NCBI GenBank assembly: GCA_023475105.1 | Contig: JAMCWJ010000009.1 | Location: forward strand, 1-50,622 | Reading direction: 5' to 3' | Source: Nitrospirota bacterium | GTDB taxonomy: Bacteria; Nitrospirota; Thermodesulfovibrionia; Thermodesulfovibrionales; UBA9159 | DNA length: 50,622 bases | Shown: positions 24,596-34,378 of the stretch, one piece after another | How positions within the stretch are numbered: position 1 is the first letter of the stretch | Layout of the letters: each line of letters opens with the position of its first letter | Translations under genes and position numbers: made by a program | The notes under the pieces: generated by a model | The model's database searches: none | Told to the model about the DNA's origin: nothing | The model's input: only the letters and a program-made list of their open reading frames with translations

Positions 24596-27500
24596 ATGGA
24601 AGTCTTCACATATGGAAATTCAGACTTTCTGGTAAAGATTTTCACGGCCGTCAGGGACCTCATGGGGAGCGGGAGCTTTACAACTCTCACGAGGATATCC
24701 ATCCTTTTAGGGTTCCTGATCCTTTTCTATCAGCTTTTCTTCTCTATGAACGTCACGCAGATATTTTTGGGCATAGCCAGGCAGTATATATTCGTGATTG
24801 TTATGTTCTATGTGCTTCTCGTTCCCAAGGCCGATGTCGTGATCTACGACCAGATCAAGAATGTCTCCCCGGCGGTGAACAATGTACCCTATGGGGTGGC
24901 GTTGTTCGCCCATATATTCACATCGACGGAAAAAGGCCTGACTACACTGATTGAAAACAGCTTTGCCCTGCCCAATGACATGCGCTTCAATAAAACCGGA
25001 TTCGCCTTTTCCGTGATGCTTCTTGATTCCTTCAAGAACGCCACACCTACGGACCCCTATTTCAAAAGATCACTTAACGATTACGTGAAAGACTGCTTTT
25101 TCACTAGTGTCCTTTGGGGGGAGAAGGACCTCAACACGGTCATATACTCCAATAACATATGGGCAGAAATGACGGCCACCACTCATTCACAAAATTCCTA
25201 TACCAAGACCTACTCAGCCACGGATCCCTCGGGCCAGGCGACAACCTGCAATACCGCCTATGGAGTTCTGGACGGGCAATTTGGAACCGCGACCACAGCG
25301 TCATATGCCGCCTTACAAAGTTATCTGCAGGCGGATGTTGTGAGCGCGACGCCCACTGTGCTGCAAAATCTGCTCAACGTGGGTACGGATGCAACAACAG
25401 CGATGAAACACGCCATCGGCGTAAATATGATATCGGCAGCCATGGCTGAAACCGCAACGATGACCGGCATAAGCGCCGATGCCGTAGCGTATGCGGCGGC
25501 TCTGAGTCAGCAGCAACAGCGCAGCGCCTGGGCGACAGGCGGGGAAATGGCAAAGAAATATATGCCGATAATACGGCAGATCCTGGAGGCGTTCATCTAC
25601 GGGATGTTCCCCATACTCTTCCTCATGATGCTGACTCCGCTCGGAGGGAAGACCCTCCATATGTATTTCATCATGCTTTTCTGGCTGATGCTGTGGTCCC
25701 CTCTTTATGCAATCCTGAATCTCATAGTCAATGTCCGCGCCGCAACCGTCCTGTCACCATCCCAAAACTATTTTGCAATGGGAACAATGCCTCTGGTATA
25801 TGAATCCACAAACGATCTCGTAGCGATGGCCGGGTATATGGCGTGGGCCGTTCCGATGATCGCCTTTGCCATTGCAAAGGGCTCGGATTCGGCCCTAGTC
25901 CATCTCGCAAGCAGCATCCAAGGCAGTACAAACCTTACACAAAATCAGGCTGCCGGATCTGTTACGGGCACCGAAGGCGCCGCCCGCATGGCTCAGGCAA
26001 CGGCACATTACAAGGCGGCCCAGGCTTATGGCGGAGCGGATATAGTGACCACGGGGATGGCGGCCAAGGCATTCAAGGACATGGGAGCAAATGTGACCTA
26101 TGGGGGAATGCGCGATCCTCAGTTGATGAAGGCTGGTGAAGGCCAGGCCCTCGGTGATATGAGTGTCAACATAGGGAGTGCTACAGCCATCAGCAATCAG
26201 GGAGGAGTGGAGACAGCCGCGCAGGCACATTCAAACCAGCAGGAAAAAGCGATCTCGTATGGGACCACTATCGGTCCAGGAGGCGCTCTGGGTGCATTTG
26301 CAGGGCAAGTGGACACCTCCCGCATGGAAGGATACAGCCGGGCATTGCAGAGCTGGAAAGCGGCTGGGAATGGGGGCGGGATGGTGGATATGCTGACGGC
26401 CACCACTTCTTCGGAGATGATCAGGAACGTCAACGACAAACAGGCGTACAGGAATGCCCTGAATTCGCGGGCGGACTATCATCAGGAGCAGAATCCCGGT
26501 ATGGGCCGCGACACAGCCGTCGCCGCTGCAGCGTCCGAATTCTCGAATATTGAAGCAAGCAGAAGGCATGGAGGAGATCTCGGCTGGCAGAGGTCTTATG
26601 ATACGGCCAGAGCGCATGGATTCCAGGGCAGCGAAATGCAGTATGCATCGTATCTCTCTGAGATGGCGAATATTCGAAGTTATGCCGACACGGCATCTAT
26701 CCAGAACGTCGCCGAAAAGCACTGGGGCGGGGATACTGCCGCAATGCTCACCGAAAGGGCGAACTTTCATAATACTCAGGCCGCGGCAGAGGTCAAAAAA
26801 ATGGAAGAAAAAGGGTATAGTGCGGAGAGCATGGGGCAATACATGGGCAATATCTCTGCGCTTAAGGGTATAGCCGCCTCTGAATTCTATCAGGGGTTCG
26901 GTGATAAGGGCGTTCTCACTTCCGAGGGCGGCAAGATGCAGAATGAGCTCGGAAAGTTCGAAATGCTGCAGCGAGCAGCAGTGGCCAGTGGATACGGTGA
27001 TAAGGATGGGAACCTATCCATGGCGGGTTTCCAAAATTTCCTTCGCGACCACCACGGCGTGGACATCAAATATGCGAATAATGACGGCATTAATACCTTT
27101 TCAATGAATCATGAAGGGAAGGAGATATATAGGGAACAGCGGGGACAGATAGATATGAATAACCCCGCCCACGTGGCCATGATCAGGGAGGCTCAAAAGG
27201 ATAATCCCAATTTTAGGCCGCAACATGGTGACAGTTTCTCTGTCGGCGGTGGACCAGCCAAGATGTATGCCACGGCCCATTCAACGGGAGGAGCAGTTTC
27301 GCAGCACAATAACAGAGATGAGTTGAACGCGATGAACACCGTCCAGAAGGGGACTACAAGCACAATCGGGAATTTCGGGACATACGGAAGCAGACATCAG
27401 ACATTCCACGAGAATTCTGAGACAGGATTTAAGACCATCCCAGATCCCAACACAGGACAACCTATAGCAGTCATTGGCAATTTCCAGTATGCACCAAATG

Positions 27501-28066
27501 ACAAGCATCACGAAAACCCTATTTCTGCGAGTTTCACCAATTTGAAGACCGGAGAAATATTCACGGCACAGAAGATCATCGACCGCGGCCAGGAAACCTG
27601 GCAATTCGGCGTCGATAAAGTGCAGATTTCGCCAACTGGACAAAAAGTATCGCACTTTAACTCCCTCAGTACTCAATCTGTTGCCACCGGAGGTTATGCT
27701 TCCGAAAGCAAAATCGCCCCTGACGGCAATATTCTTTATCAAAAAGCCGACGCCGGGCAGCAAGTTAGCTGGTGGCATCAGTTTAAGATGAATTTTGAGA
27801 AGGGAGCGAATGTGAGCACTTTTGGCTTTGTCGCACAGGGTGATCTAACCAATCTCAATTCAGCACAAACGACGGTCATATATACCGGTGGGGCAGGGGA
27901 CACGGCGATAAGACAGGTTGGTCGCCTCTTAGGGTTACGCAATTCAGCAATGGCATATAATGAGAATGCAGCAAAGGGACTCCCCTCCGCACCGAAAGGG
28001 GCCGCAAAACTGGAAGTCAATAACCCTGAAATCACGGCTGGAGGATCTGCACAGCAAGCGCCTTAA
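24596..28066 (+). CDS. traG: TraG, pilus assembly and mating-pair stabilisation protein
   Basis: The 1156-residue protein has the TraG_N membrane region (about residues 1-450; helices near 35-55, 65-80, 340-375, 410-430) and a long soluble C-terminal part (450-1156) rich in Gly, Ala, Gln and Asn. It fits F-type TraG in position after traH and in size. The C-terminal part of TraG supports mating-pair stabilisation and, in F, entry exclusion. Confidence 0.88.
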   Translation: MEVFTYGNSDFLVKIFTAVRDLMGSGSFTTLTRISILLGFLILFYQLFFSMNVTQIFLGIARQYIFVIVMFYVLLVPKADVVIYDQIKNVSPAVNNVPYGVALFAHIFTSTEKGLTTLIENSFALPNDMRFNKTGFAFSVMLLDSFKNATPTDPYFKRSLNDYVKDCFFTSVLWGEKDLNTVIYSNNIWAEMTATTHSQNSYTKTYSATDPSGQATTCNTAYGVLDGQFGTATTASYAALQSYLQADVVSATPTVLQNLLNVGTDATTAMKHAIGVNMISAAMAETATMTGISADAVAYAAALSQQQQRSAWATGGEMAKKYMPIIRQILEAFIYGMFPILFLMMLTPLGGKTLHMYFIMLFWLMLWSPLYAILNLIVNVRAATVLSPSQNYFAMGTMPLVYESTNDLVAMAGYMAWAVPMIAFAIAKGSDSALVHLASSIQGSTNLTQNQAAGSVTGTEGAARMAQATAHYKAAQAYGGADIVTTGMAAKAFKDMGANVTYGGMRDPQLMKAGEGQALGDMSVNIGSATAISNQGGVETAAQAHSNQQEKAISYGTTIGPGGALGAFAGQVDTSRMEGYSRALQSWKAAGNGGGMVDMLTATTSSEMIRNVNDKQAYRNALNSRADYHQEQNPGMGRDTAVAAAASEFSNIEASRRHGGDLGWQRSYDTARAHGFQGSEMQYASYLSEMANIRSYADTASIQNVAEKHWGGDTAAMLTERANFHNTQAAAEVKKMEEKGYSAESMGQYMGNISALKGIAASEFYQGFGDKGVLTSEGGKMQNELGKFEMLQRAAVASGYGDKDGNLSMAGFQNFLRDHHGVDIKYANNDGINTFSMNHEGKEIYREQRGQIDMNNPAHVAMIREAQKDNPNFRPQHGDSFSVGGGPAKMYATAHSTGGAVSQHNNRDELNAMNTVQKGTTSTIGNFGTYGSRHQTFHENSETGFKTIPDPNTGQPIAVIGNFQYAPNDKHHENPISASFTNLKTGEIFTAQKIIDRGQETWQFGVDKVQISPTGQKVSHFNSLSTQSVATGGYASESKIAPDGNILYQKADAGQQVSWWHQFKMNFEKGANVSTFGFVAQGDLTNLNSAQTTVIYTGGAGDTAIRQVGRLLGLRNSAMAYNENAAKGLPSAPKGAAKLEVNNPEITAGGSAQQAP

Positions 28067-28081
28067 AGCGAAGGAGGATGG

Positions 28082-28438
28082 ATGGTAGCTTACAAGATAC
28101 TAGTCGTTGAGAATGGCCTCATTGTGCTGGCCGACATAGATGGTATTGATACGCCGAGGCTGACGAAGGATGACGTGAAAATTGAAATAATCGCGACTGG
28201 TTTTGTCATCAAGGTTGGTGAATTATCGATTGTCATTCCAGAGCGCGTCATCGACTTTTTTCTTGAGAATCGTACGATTACGCTTTATCCTTTTTCGGCA
28301 GAAAACTATATCGAAGAGCCGGCCATTAGCATAGAGTTGTCTCGTGAGGCAATCATCGAAGCGAGAGGGGTGTTTACCTTTTGGAGGAAAAACAGTACGG
28401 CACAGCAGGGGGCCTCAATCGAGTCTGTCAAAAGTTAA
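28082..28438 (+). CDS. Hypothetical protein at the end of the transfer operon
   Basis: The 118-residue beta-rich soluble protein (ENGLIVLADIDGIDTPRL, IEIIATGFVIKVGELSIVIPERV) has no recognised domain and no signal peptide. GAAGGAGGATGG precedes ATG 28082, 15 bp after traG, so it is transcribed with the operon. Its place after traG is where entry-exclusion genes often lie, but a soluble protein without a signal argues against that role. Confidence 0.55.
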   Translation: MVAYKILVVENGLIVLADIDGIDTPRLTKDDVKIEIIATGFVIKVGELSIVIPERVIDFFLENRTITLYPFSAENYIEEPAISIELSREAIIEARGVFTFWRKNSTAQQGASIESVKS

Positions 28439-28484
28439 CGTGATTAGATAGCTGACCTCATGTACAATTTTATCTGCGACCGGC

Positions 28485-28646
28485 ATGGGGCGAACACCCG
28501 ACTATTCCCAGCGATTGGAGGAACTGAACTATTCTCACTTCCTCACGGGACTGCGCAGAAATGTTCAGCCGTCTTATTATTATGAGTACGAACGGCATTT
28601 GTTAATTTTGACCAGCAACTCTAGTCCAGCCCTCTGTAACGGCTGA
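28485..28646 (+). CDS. Possible small ORF (53 aa)
   Basis: In the 248-bp gap after the transfer operon, ATG 28485 opens 53 codons (MGRTPDYSQRLEEL..., ending ALCNG). The reading looks protein-like but has no ribosome site and no recognised family. It may be a remnant of a lost gene. Confidence 0.25.
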   Translation: MGRTPDYSQRLEELNYSHFLTGLRRNVQPSYYYEYERHLLILTSNSSPALCNG

Positions 28647-28686
28647 GTTATTGAAGGTTCTACCTATTATTGAATAGAATAAGCAC

Positions 28687-31600
28687 ATGGGTAGCTTGGA
28701 TAAGAACTACTTAGAAATACAATTCCGCCTTAAGGTGCATGAAAAGAATGCGACTCTCTTTCAGAGTTTTTTTGAAGATGTAATGCAACAAGCTTTTCCA
28801 GATTTCCAGAAGATTCGGCCCTATGGCAACCGAGGAGATGAAGGCAATGACGGGTACAGGCCAGATGAAGGAATATACTATCAGGTATACGCCCCAAAAG
28901 ACCCCACCGAAAAGGAAACCGTCGCGGCTCAAAAGTTAAAGCGTGATTTTGAAAAGTTAAAAAAGACATGGAATAAAATCTCCGAAATACAAACTTTCTA
29001 TTTTGTATTTAATGATAAATACGGAGGCATCAGTATTGTCATTCAAGAAGCCTTAGCGGAACTCAAAGCCTCAAATCCGGGCATCGAGTTTAAGCCGTTT
29101 ACGGCTAAAGATTTAGAGGCTATTTTTTTCACCCTCAATAAAGAGCAAATTGTGTCGCTTGGGTTCAATGTCGATTCGACAAATACCCTTCGTATTTGCA
29201 GAGAGATTCTAACAAATTTAGAAGTCTATATGGATAGAGGAGATGGCGATTTCGTTTTAGAATCGCTGAACAACAGTAAAGCTATCATAGCTAGCCAAAA
29301 TGATGAGAACGTCTTACTAGATTGGGAAATAATGGAGTGCAGAGCGCTGCATACGCTCGAAAGGACCAAGCAGGCCGAAGAAAAATACGAGAATCTTCGT
29401 AAGCGCTATCCAAAAGATCCCCGGCCTATTCTGTATCTGGCGGAAATTCATTAAGATCCCCGGCCTATTCTGTATCTGGCGGAAATTCATTTGACAGCCG
29501 GCGAGTTTGATGAAAATGAAAAACTATTGAAGGAAGTCGAACAAATCGAAAAGGACCACCCATTTTTGCGGATTGAAAAATTAGTCCGAGATCTGCGAAC
29601 TGAGAAAAAGATAGATCCTAAAAGCATTGATGAGAAAAATTTCCCGACAGATCCAAGAGATAAGTCCAATTTCTATCGCTTGTATGGAGTATCTTTAATA
29701 GAACAGGAAGACTTTGCCAGGGCTGAAAGCTTTATTGAGAGGGGGATATCTCTAAATCCTAACAAACTAGCCAACTACCTTGCGAAACTGGCCCTTCTTG
29801 AACGCCGCCTTTATTCAGAAGCGGCCGATAATGAGGCATTGAAAAAGGCTTCCGAAAAGCTGCTCTTGGAGATCGATGAGATCCTAGCTAAGATCGGCAT
29901 ATGGGGCAAATTAGGTCCAAGGAATCAGGTGACTTTCAATCTCGTCAAGTTCAGAGCTTTTTCCATTCAGGGAAATCTTCCGGAAATGGAGAGGCTTGCC
30001 GAAGAAAGTTTTAAGCTGCTTATGCAGTGCAATTTTGATCTTACGGTAGATCGCCTGCTCTCGCAATTATTGATGTCAATTCAGTTGCCAGATGAGGAAT
30101 TCAATAAGCTCCTAAACGTGTTACGCAAGGCGGAAAACGGTATTTCAAATTACATGGCAAAGGCGCTTGTGGTCGAGTTCATCGTAAAGGATACTCTTCT
30201 GACCGAAGGAAAGCCATTCTTTAAAGATATTAAGAAAGAGTCTGTCCTCGCCTTTATTTCCAACATAGAAGAGAAGAAGTTCGACGATGCTTGGAAGTTC
30301 ATGAAGGACGATTCGCAATTCGCCCTCACTATAGCCAACTCGGCGAAAAAATTGCCGGATTTGCGCAAAAAAATCATAGAAGAATTGCCTGACGACGGCA
30401 ACATTCAAAAAGACAAATTATCTCTTCTCTTGAATTACGACGAAAGCAAGATTGACGAAGCTTTTGAAATTCTCAAACGGCTGGATTTGACGCAGCTGAA
30501 CTATATTGAATGTAGGGTAATCATAGGGCTTGCTCGCAAAAAGAAAGCCTGGGATTTTGTCATCATACTTTTAGAAAAGCTTCTGGCTCAAGAGCAGAGC
30601 GCTCAAATCGCTTTGAAGCTGGAGCTGGAACTGTTCGATGCGAATCTGAAACTGGAGCGTTTGCCGGAAGCTATAGAAATAGGGGAAAAAATACTTTCAG
30701 ATGCAGCGAAATTGTCTCAACTTGATGATCAAAACAGGGAAAGCCTCCTTGCTCAAACAATACTGGGCATAATAGGTCGCGGGGAGAATCCTCGGGCAAT
30801 GGCGCTGTTAAAAAAATATCCTGGAATTGGCAAAACCTTTGAATTCAAGCTGGGAGTGGAGGCCGAAGTCTATCTGAAAAACGGGGAGGCACAGAAAGCC
30901 ATTACATCAACCGTGGACGGCATAAGAATATTAAAGACGCCGACTCCCGAACAATACTCAAAACTTTTCTTACTCTTGGCTGAAATAGATCGTTTGACCG
31001 CTTTTAATCTCGATTCTTTGCCGGAATTCGAGGCTAATTCGTTTGTCAAATTCCGGGGGGAAGATAGATGGTACTTTGTCGGCGGTGGAGACGAGTTGGA
31101 TGCTGTCGAGATTTCGCCAAAGGACGAAAGATATGCTGTTTTTTCGGGAAAGAAAGTTGGCGATACGGTCGTATTTGAACGCAAATACACTTCCAGTTCC
31201 GAACATGTGATAGAAAAAATTCTGCCGATTGAGAAGTATGTTTTCGCGCAATCCGTCTATCATTTCAATAAATTGGCTGCCGAAGGCAATCTACAAGCTG
31301 TCTGGCTCGTAGATGTTCCCAAGCAAGGGGATACCATTGACATAAAGAATGTCCTTGCCTTTATGGAGGACACAAGGACTGGACGCCGAGAATTCTTTGA
31401 TCTCTATTGTCAAAAAGACTTTCCTTTGGCTTCTTTGGCTATCAGCGAAGGAGGTCTGACAAATGCAATTGGCTTAATACGAAATGAAGGCAGAGGCTTT
31501 GTCAGGTTCAGCTCCGGAGAGCCCGCTGAAATGGAAAAGCAAAAGGAAGTGGCGAAAAGAGCCATAGCCGGCGATCCCTTCTATATTGATGGCACTTCCG

Positions 31601-32553
31601 CTCTCATTCTTTCAGAAACGGGGTTATTGGAAGATATATATTCTTTTTTGCCGAAAGTGAGAGTGCCTCAATCCGTAATCGCTATGCTGCTCAAATGCAA
31701 AGAACGCTTTAAGTATACTCCGGGACAAGCGGGTCATATGGCATACATACGCGGGCAATTGCGTTTCTCTCCAGCAGATGTAGAAGCTAGCGAGAGCATC
31801 ACAAAAAAAATCGATAATTCAATACGACTGCTTGAATCCGTGCCCGACAATATCAATGCTATTTCCGCCGCGAGCAAAGCCGATGGTTTCCTGGAGCAAC
31901 AGGTTCCAGCGGAATTGTGCGACGCGTGTGTTTTAGCTCAAAGAAATGGAGCCGCCGTCCTTACTGAAGACTTTCTGTATCTCCAAGCCAATCAAATCGA
32001 GACCGGGAAGACGGCTCCTGAATACTTTTCAGCATTCGCCTTAATTAGGACACTATATGAACAAAAAAAGATAACTTTTGAAAAGTACCTCAATTTCTTC
32101 GCTTATCTATCCGGTTATCGTTTCAGATTTTTGCAGGTAACCGTGAATGATCTCGAAAAAGCCGTGTTTGGCGATGGAGTTATTACGACACCCGATCCCA
32201 AGAAGATTAAATGGTTTAACTTCCCGCTCACACTGTCAGAAGAATATGGCGTTTCATTCGCGAATTCTTTTGCGGTAGTGACGCTATTTTTGATTCGCAG
32301 TTTGGTCGATGACTCAGTTTTGCCCGAAATCGCGGAAAGGATCTTTCTTGAGATTCTGTCTGACTTTCCGACAAAGAAAGATAAAAAGTCGCTTGGAAAG
32401 CTCTGGCTGGCAGTCTGTTCCCGAGAGATACAAAAGGTGCACGGGCCAATTATTGTGGGAACGGCAGTGCAAAATAAACTTAAACGACTTTCTCAGCTTG
32501 CCGATATCTATACTGCTGGCAACGAGATCTGGACTCCACCGCAGAACCAATAG
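28687..32553 (+). pseudogene. Defence-like nuclease/TPR/GreAB-C/PIN gene interrupted by a 39-bp tandem duplication
   Basis: Two frames, 28687-29454 and 29491-32553, are in the same phase and are separated only by a TAA at 29452-29454 created where two 39-bp copies join. Without the extra copy, a single protein of about 1,275 residues reads through. Its N-terminus (residues 45-75, GDEGNDGYRPDEGIYYQVYAP) resembles PD-(D/E)XK-type sensor nucleases of defence genes. A long helical TPR-like solenoid (about 195-770) follows, then a GreA/B C-terminal-like domain (FSGKKVGDTVVFE), then a PIN-like domain (FYIDGTSALIL...VRVPQSVIAMLL...CDACVLAQ...AVLTEDFLYLQ). This combination is known from presumed anti-phage proteins. 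Composition is lower in G+C than the transfer operon. The second half could still be made from TTG 29491, or the duplication could be a phase-variation or assembly event. Confidence 0.7.
29414..29491. repeat. Perfect 39-bp tandem duplication creating an in-frame stop
   Basis: The 39-bp unit at 29414-29452 (starting AAGATCCCCGGCC, ending AAATTCATT) is repeated without change at 29453-29491. Since 39 is a multiple of three, phase is kept, but the joint reads CAT-TAA-GAT, a stop. Removing one copy restores ...AEIHLTAGEF. Confidence 0.95.
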
Positions 32554-32653
32554 AGACAAACTACTTTCTAGAATCAAAGCTGTGCGAGGGGTAGGCCTAT
32601 AATTTTTGAATGTCGGTTTCAACAGAACAGCCACAGTTCTGGGCTGACCTTCG

Positions 32654-32680
32654 CACTGTCAGTGTTATCAGGTGACAGTG
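32654..32680. repeat. 8-bp inverted repeat after the defence-like gene
   Basis: CACTGTCA (32654-32661) pairs with TGACAGTG (32673-32680) around an 11-base loop, in the gap between two convergent genes. A bidirectional transcription stop is likely, although no T-run follows. A smaller CAGAAC/GTTCTG pair lies just upstream. Confidence 0.4.
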
Positions 32681-32713
32681 ACAGCGTGGTGCTTGGGGGG
32701 GCCATCTTACAGT

Positions 32714-33547
32714 TTATTGATCTTCTTTATTGTGCCAGACATTGCCAGGATCAGATGACCAATTGGGATCCAAGAAAAAATCGGGACTCCTGTAACGAAT
32801 TCCCTCCGAGCGACCCATCTGAATATGCCAGCGAAATATCATCAGTGAGCCTGCTCCGAGCAAAGCGAATCCTGTGATCATAGCAACGGTGTCATAGTAA
32901 GCTTTCGGCGTAAGAAATAAAGCTATAGACCCCAAAATAAAGACAACAAAACATAACCTCATAAGAACTCCTGATATACCCCACCGCCGAAACGGGTTCA
33001 TTCCCCGCCCTCTTTGGTAGGCATTTAGAGGATATCTAGTTCGTGCCCGGCCCTTCCCAGTATTTCTTGTCACAGGAGGGATCGCAATATCAAAAAAAGG
33101 AGTATATTCAGCCTTTACCCTATAAGCTCTAGCAACGGTCCGCATATTCGTATCTGTCGTGAAGAGGGTAACGTCCTCGCCGGAGTTCTTCAGCGATAGA
33201 GCAGCCCCGAGTATCTTATTGTCGGCATCACTGGCTAACGCATCTACGCTCTCATACCCTGCAAAGACCCTCAGAGTCCTGCCCGTCTGCAGCTTGACAC
33301 CGGCAACCAGATCTCCATAACTGCTGAGCCTGTCCAATGTCCTCGCAATTTGCCTTGCAGCCTTGGCCACAAGCTCCTTGTCGCTGTTCTTCAAGCCATC
33401 CAGTTCCCTGATCACGACAAGAGGGATTATCCAGTCAGCCTCAGCGGTCTTAGACGTTATGTCCGGGTCGTAAATAAGAACCGTCGTGTCCAGTACGTAT
33501 ACTTTTCCGGGCTTGTTATCCATTTCAGTCATCCCTGAGTTGCTCAT
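32714..33547 (-). CDS. PhoH-type PIN domain protein with two membrane helices
   Basis: The 277-residue protein has an N-terminal PIN nuclease fold: VYVLDTTVLIYDPD (first Asp), IPLVVIRELDGLK, ASDADNKILGAAL and VTLFTTDTNMRTVA, the pattern of the PIN domain found N-terminal in PhoH-like proteins. The PhoH ATPase is absent. Instead, residues about 188-235 hold two hydrophobic helices (VLMRLCFVVFILGSIALFL and a second one), followed by a polar tail. It would be a membrane-tethered RNase. The start may be ATG 33547 or one of two in-frame ATGs 15-24 bases later. It converges on the broken defence-like gene. Confidence 0.8.
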   Translation of the reverse strand: MSNSGMTEMDNKPGKVYVLDTTVLIYDPDITSKTAEADWIIPLVVIRELDGLKNSDKELVAKAARQIARTLDRLSSYGDLVAGVKLQTGRTLRVFAGYESVDALASDADNKILGAALSLKNSGEDVTLFTTDTNMRTVARAYRVKAEYTPFFDIAIPPVTRNTGKGRARTRYPLNAYQRGRGMNPFRRWGISGVLMRLCFVVFILGSIALFLTPKAYYDTVAMITGFALLGAGSLMIFRWHIQMGRSEGIRYRSPDFFLDPNWSSDPGNVWHNKEDQ

Positions 33548-33619
33548 ACCTATTTATAAGGTTCCACTATCCGGTTGTCAAGGGGGCTGCCTTGTAAAAA
33601 GTAATATAGAACAGAAGAT

Positions 33620-33970
33620 ATGCCCAAAGACATACTACCTTTCATCGGCGGCTGGCCGTCAAATTTTGTAGTGACCGAGGTCCTCGGCGTAGTAATGGGA
33701 GAGGGGACCCAGGGCACAAGTATCTTCAAAGACACAAGAGCTAAAATTGCGGACATCTTTGGCGGGAAGGTGGAAGGGTATTCAGATGACCTCGCCAAGG
33801 CAAAAGACCAGGCTGCCAAGGAGATGCTCGAATTGGCCCGTAAGAACGGAGCTGACGCGGTTGGCGGGATCGAGCATGAGACGATCATCGCGTCCTCCGA
33901 AAAAGGGGGAATATTTGTCGTAAGCACGATGGGCACCGCAGTCAAAGGATATCTGAAAAAGGATTCGTAA
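33620..33970 (+). CDS. YbjQ/UPF0145-family protein
   Basis: The 116-residue protein has the YbjQ pattern: VTEVLGVVMGEG near the start, then a helix with AKDQAAKEMLELARKNGADAVGGIEHETI, and a final strand region ending MGTAVKGYLKK. Members form small ring-shaped oligomers proposed to bind metals; the role is unknown. It is transcribed away from the PIN gene with about 70 bp between starts. Confidence 0.8.
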   Translation: MPKDILPFIGGWPSNFVVTEVLGVVMGEGTQGTSIFKDTRAKIADIFGGKVEGYSDDLAKAKDQAAKEMLELARKNGADAVGGIEHETIIASSEKGGIFVVSTMGTAVKGYLKKDS

Positions 33971-34055
33971 AGGCATGCCAATCAGAAGTGCCGGACAGCG
34001 CGAGGGCTAAGAAGCAATCCCGTGCTTGCGAGGAGGAGGGCGCATCTTATCGGCA

Positions 34056-34271
34056 TCACTCTATTGGTTGAAGCCTCAGCCAGTTTGACTCGTGGGATAC
34101 CATGAATGTCGTTGTTTTTCCGTTCACCCCTCTGAGCGTTGCGTAAACCGCGATCCCATCGTCGACGCTGTGGCTTATCCAGGCGGGGAACTCATATGAG
34201 GGGAAGGCCGTGCCCCGCGATAGGTCAAGGAAGTCCCCGAAGTCTATGGTAATTGATTTCATGCGCTTCAT
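34056..34271 (-). CDS. Small hypothetical protein (71 aa)
   Basis: MKRMKSITIDFGDFLDLSRG... is a soluble 71-residue protein with no recognised family. A clear GGGAGG lies about seven bases before its ATG, which supports real translation. The stretch YATLRGVNGKTTTFMVSHESNWLRL looks like a compact beta fold. Confidence 0.5.
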   Translation of the reverse strand: MKRMKSITIDFGDFLDLSRGTAFPSYEFPAWISHSVDDGIAVYATLRGVNGKTTTFMVSHESNWLRLQPIE

Positions 34272-34353
34272 ATATCCCCTCCCAGGTTGAAGTCAAAAAA
34301 TTATAACATATCCTCATAAGACGACTTTTCCCTTTCACTTCCCTGTGGAACGC

Positions 34354-34374
34354 GATGCCGAGATCATAGGCATC
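34354..34374. terminator. Hairpin after rseP
   Basis: GATGCC (34354-34359) and GGCATC (34369-34374) form a 6-bp stem with a 9-base loop just past the rseP stop on the minus strand. No U-run follows, so it is a weak terminator candidate for the parB-rpoC-rseP operon. Confidence 0.35.
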
Positions 34375-34378
34375 AACG

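Noticed and set aside
29491..32553. Stand-alone 1020-codon gene starting at TTG 29491
   Set aside because: In phase with the preceding frame and separated only by the duplication stop; it lacks a ribosome site and starts in the middle of a domain.
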